From Dasypus novemcinctus (taxonomy: Eukaryota > Chordata > Mammalia > Cingulata > Dasypodidae): a stretch of DNA of 64,000 nucleotides. The notes below the pieces were generated by a model. That model had not been told where the DNA came from, ran no database searches, and worked only from the letters and a program-made list of their open reading frames with translations. The stretch covers positions 53,643,212 through 53,707,211 of the forward strand of contig NC_080680.1 of assembly GCF_030445035.2 (NCBI RefSeq). The letters are read 5' to 3'. Every line of letters begins with the position of its first letter. Position 1 is the stretch's first letter. The translations under genes were made by a program, and so were the position numbers. Below, piece after piece: positions 61,780 to 64,000 of this stretch.

Positions 61780-62640
61780 ATCTTTAAATAAGGTATTGCT
61801 TTGTTTTGCCATAGTTTAAAAAAATAAATGGAATAACATAGGTATTTTTATATTTTCCCCTCTACTTTGTGTTATTTAGTTTCATCTTTATAGACAAATT
61901 TACCTATATTTCATTTATTTTCATTGTTGTGTAAAATTCTTTTGTATGACTATGCAACAACAATGGATTCTTTATTTATGGAAACTTTAGTTCTTTTCAG
62001 TTTTTTTTTTTTAATTTGTAGAATGCTACTATAATCTTCCTCATTGTATGAATATACCACACTGATTATTCATTCTGCTGTTGATGCATATTTTGATTGT
62101 TTCCAGTTTGAAGATAAATTGTGGTGCTGTAAATATTCATGCAAAAGTATTTGGGATCTAATATTTTATTATCTCTTGAGTAAATACTTCGGAGTGTTAT
62201 GGTTGGTTCATTTGGCAAGTGCACATTTAACATCATAAGAAACAACTAAATTTTTTTTCAAGGGAGATGCAAAGTTTGCATTCCCACCAGCAATGCATCA
62301 GTGTTCCAATTATTCTATATCCTGGCAAATGTTTGGTAGTAAATCATTTTTATAGTAGCTTTCTGGTGTGCATGCAGTGTTATCATATTGTGGATATAAG
62401 TAGTATTTCCCAAATGTCTAATAATATTGGTCATCTTTTCATATTCTTATTGACTTTTCTTAGATATTTTTATGAAGTGCCTAGTTCAAATATTTTGCAT
62501 ATTTTATCAGGTTGTTTGTCTTCTTGAAATTGAGTTATAAGAGTTCTTTTTATATTCTGAGTACAAGTATTTATATTATATGTGTTTGGAAATGTTTTAC
62601 CTCATTTGTGGCTTAGGTTGATTGGAATTGCATTGAACGT
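61780..62640 (-). mobile_element. L1M ORF2 3' part, minus strand
   Basis: Plus-strand phrases 'tattcattctgctgttgatg' (62067-62086), 'attgtttccagtttgaagat' (62095-62114), 'tgcattcccaccagcaatgc' (62277-62296) and 'gtctaataatattggtcatc' (62416-62435) are the familiar reverse complement of L1M ORF2 C-terminal sequence. Confidence 0.8.
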
Positions 62641-62784
62641 TAGGATAAGTTTTGGAAATAACTGCTGTGTTATCTGACCTGGCATCTACATTTCATGTAT
62701 TACACTGGCCAGATGCAGATCTCCTAAGAGAGTGCTGGCATGGCTTGGCCTGCTGAAGGCTAAACTGATGCCCAGCTTTGAGGG
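62641..62784. other. Unassigned spacer
   Basis: Short unassigned stretch before the MaLR LTR. Confidence 0.35.
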
Positions 62785-63499
62785 AGTATTAGTGTCCTGG
62801 AGCTGCCATAACAAAATACTGTAAACTGGGTGGCTTAAAACTACATAAATTTATTGACTCACAGCTCTGGAAATGAGAAGTTCAAATCCAGGTGTTGGCA
62901 GGGCCCTCCTCCCTCTAAAGTCTCAGTGGTGTCCAGCTATTTATGATGTACCCTTGTTGTAGAATTTGAGAGAAGTTCAATTATTTGAGTATAGAGAGGC
63001 CAGGACTCAAGAATGATTTTGAGAAGGAAAAATGGTTTATTGACGGACGGCCGGACTCGGGAGCTTTCAGTTTGAATCCCGAGCCCTGAACAAGATTTTC
63101 AAACGTATTTTATACAGAGAGGAAAGGCCAAATGGTCCCTTTGTTTCAGTTCTCAATAGGCTTCAATTAGCATATATCTTCCACATCGTAGGTAAGCTTT
63201 TAGCATGGACTCCAGATATTCTAGATAAGCTTTTAGCATATTTACTTTTTGCATTTCCCCTAAATACTTAAAGTTTATAGCCCTTGCATTGTTAAACATT
63301 TCCTGGGACTGGAGCCTGTTGCCATTTTCCCTAAGGGCAGGACTGCAGCCTCTTACCATTCCACACTCACAAGTCAAACAGCTTAGTTATCTCTGAAGAG
63401 ACAAAGAGCCTTCCACCCATAGCCCACATCACCCTTGCTGGGACATAACTAGATTTCTGCCTCTGTCACATGACCACCTCTCTGTCTCTATTTTACTAA
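62785..63499 (-). mobile_element. MLT1-like MaLR LTR remnant, broken by solo LTRs
   Basis: 62785-62954 ('agctgccataacaaaatact', 'gtggcttaaaactac', 'ggtgttggcagggccctcct') and 63432-63499 are pieces of one reversed MaLR LTR. They are split by the solo LTR at 62955-63431, and the remainder is cut by the second at 63500. Confidence 0.8.
62955..63431 (-). mobile_element. Solo LTR, family S, copy A (477 bp)
   Basis: Plus-strand TGTTGTAG...CACATCA, the exact reverse arrangement of the LTR at 5869-6351, with a perfect 4-bp TSD CCCT (62951-62954 and 63432-63435). The TATA box and polyadenylation signal are visible on the minus strand (plus 'ttttatac' near 63108 and 'tttatt' near 63035). The minus-strand open frame at 63153-63377 is U3 sequence, not a gene. 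Confidence 0.93.
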
Positions 63500-63987
63500 T
63501 GTTGTAGAATTTGAGAGAAGTTCAATTATTTGCATATAGAAAGGCCAGGACTCAGGAATGATTTTGAGAAGGAAAAATGTTTTATTGACGGTCGGCTGGA
63601 CTCGGGAGCTTTCTGTCTCAAACCTGAGCCAGAAGAAGATTTTCAAGTTCCTTTTATATAGAGAGGAAAGGCCAAATGGTTCTTTTGTTTCAGTTCTCAT
63701 TAGCTTTGAATTAACATATATATCTTCCACATCCTAGGTAAGCTTTTAGCATGGACTTCATACATTCTAGATGAGCTTTTAGCACATTTGGTTTGCATTA
63801 TCCCTGAATATTTAAACTTTATAGAGTTTGCATTGGTAAAATGTTTCCTGGGACTGGAGACATTGCCATGGTTACCAAGGGCAGGGCTGCAGCCCCTCAC
63901 CATCCCACACCCACAAGTCAGAACAGACAGCTTAGATTAAGGCTATCTACGAAAAGACAAAGAGCCTCCCACCCATAGCCCACATCA
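63500..63987 (-). mobile_element. Solo LTR, family S, copy B (488 bp)
   Basis: Same family and orientation as copy A, starting 68 bp after it ends, but with its own perfect TSD CTAA (63496-63499 and 63988-63991). It is therefore a separate insertion, not half of one provirus. Its U3 matches the plus-strand copy at 5869 closely ('gctaaaagcttacctaggat' on the minus strand). Confidence 0.93.
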
Positions 63988-64000
63988 CTAACTATGTCCA

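Noticed and set aside
62955-63987. Two LTRs as the ends of a single collapsed provirus
   Set aside because: Each LTR has its own perfect, different 4-bp TSD, and the 68 bp between them are MaLR LTR sequence, not retroviral.

Overview
This window is AT-rich, repeat-dense mammalian nuclear DNA, almost certainly from an armadillo (Xenarthra). The strongest marker is a tRNA-derived SINE of the armadillo DAS type at 2564-2967, with A and B boxes, an A-tail and a perfect 13-bp target-site duplication (TSD). Dimeric relatives lie at 4305-4502 and 46555-46931. I see no functional protein-coding gene, no spliced-exon pattern and no CRISPR or bacterial feature. The open frames are pieces of retroelements, simple repeats or chance frames. 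The window reads as intergenic or deep intronic sequence built by nested retroelement insertion.

Layout. 1-4304: an ancient L1 (L1M type) broken by an ERVL-type LTR and the DAS SINE. 4503-9987: a gammaretrovirus-like provirus with two LTRs, decayed gag and pol and no visible env, carrying a later solo LTR at 5869-6351. 9988-11165: MaLR and L1 3' remnants. 12600-13600 and 19060-20800: copies of a roughly 1.7-kb non-coding repeat family that I do not recognise. 20801-25825: no element recognised. 25826-33650: a minus-strand class I LTR, a complete CpG-rich solo LTR (26818-27676), and a minus-strand ERVL element with recognisable protease, reverse transcriptase and integrase whose own LTR is split by another LTR insertion. 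34166-40700: MaLR LTRs, L1M pieces and two hAT-type DNA transposon remnants, one of them MER5A. 40760-48900: old repeats (MIR, L1ME) and unassigned sequence. 49012-54516: an L1 with a 5' end, 5' UTR, ORF2 and 3' UTR but no ORF1, inserted into a minus-strand copy of the 1.7-kb family. 55770-58330: two more members of that family. 59341-61525: a pyrimidine tract, MIRs and a U6 pseudogene. 61780-64000: a minus-strand L1M end and an MLT1-like LTR struck twice by solo LTRs of the same family as the one at 5869.

The nesting gives a relative chronology. L1M, MIR, MLT1 and MLT2 are oldest. The ERV1 provirus and the 1.7-kb family follow. The ORF1-less L1, the three related solo LTRs, the CpG-rich solo LTR and the DAS SINEs are youngest. 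The most notable items are the 1.7-kb family with an L1-like 3' end (five copies here), the L1 whose 5' UTR joins directly to ORF2, the solo LTR with a very short predicted R region, and two same-family solo LTRs 68 bp apart with different TSDs. Family names rest on recall of consensus features, not on a database search.
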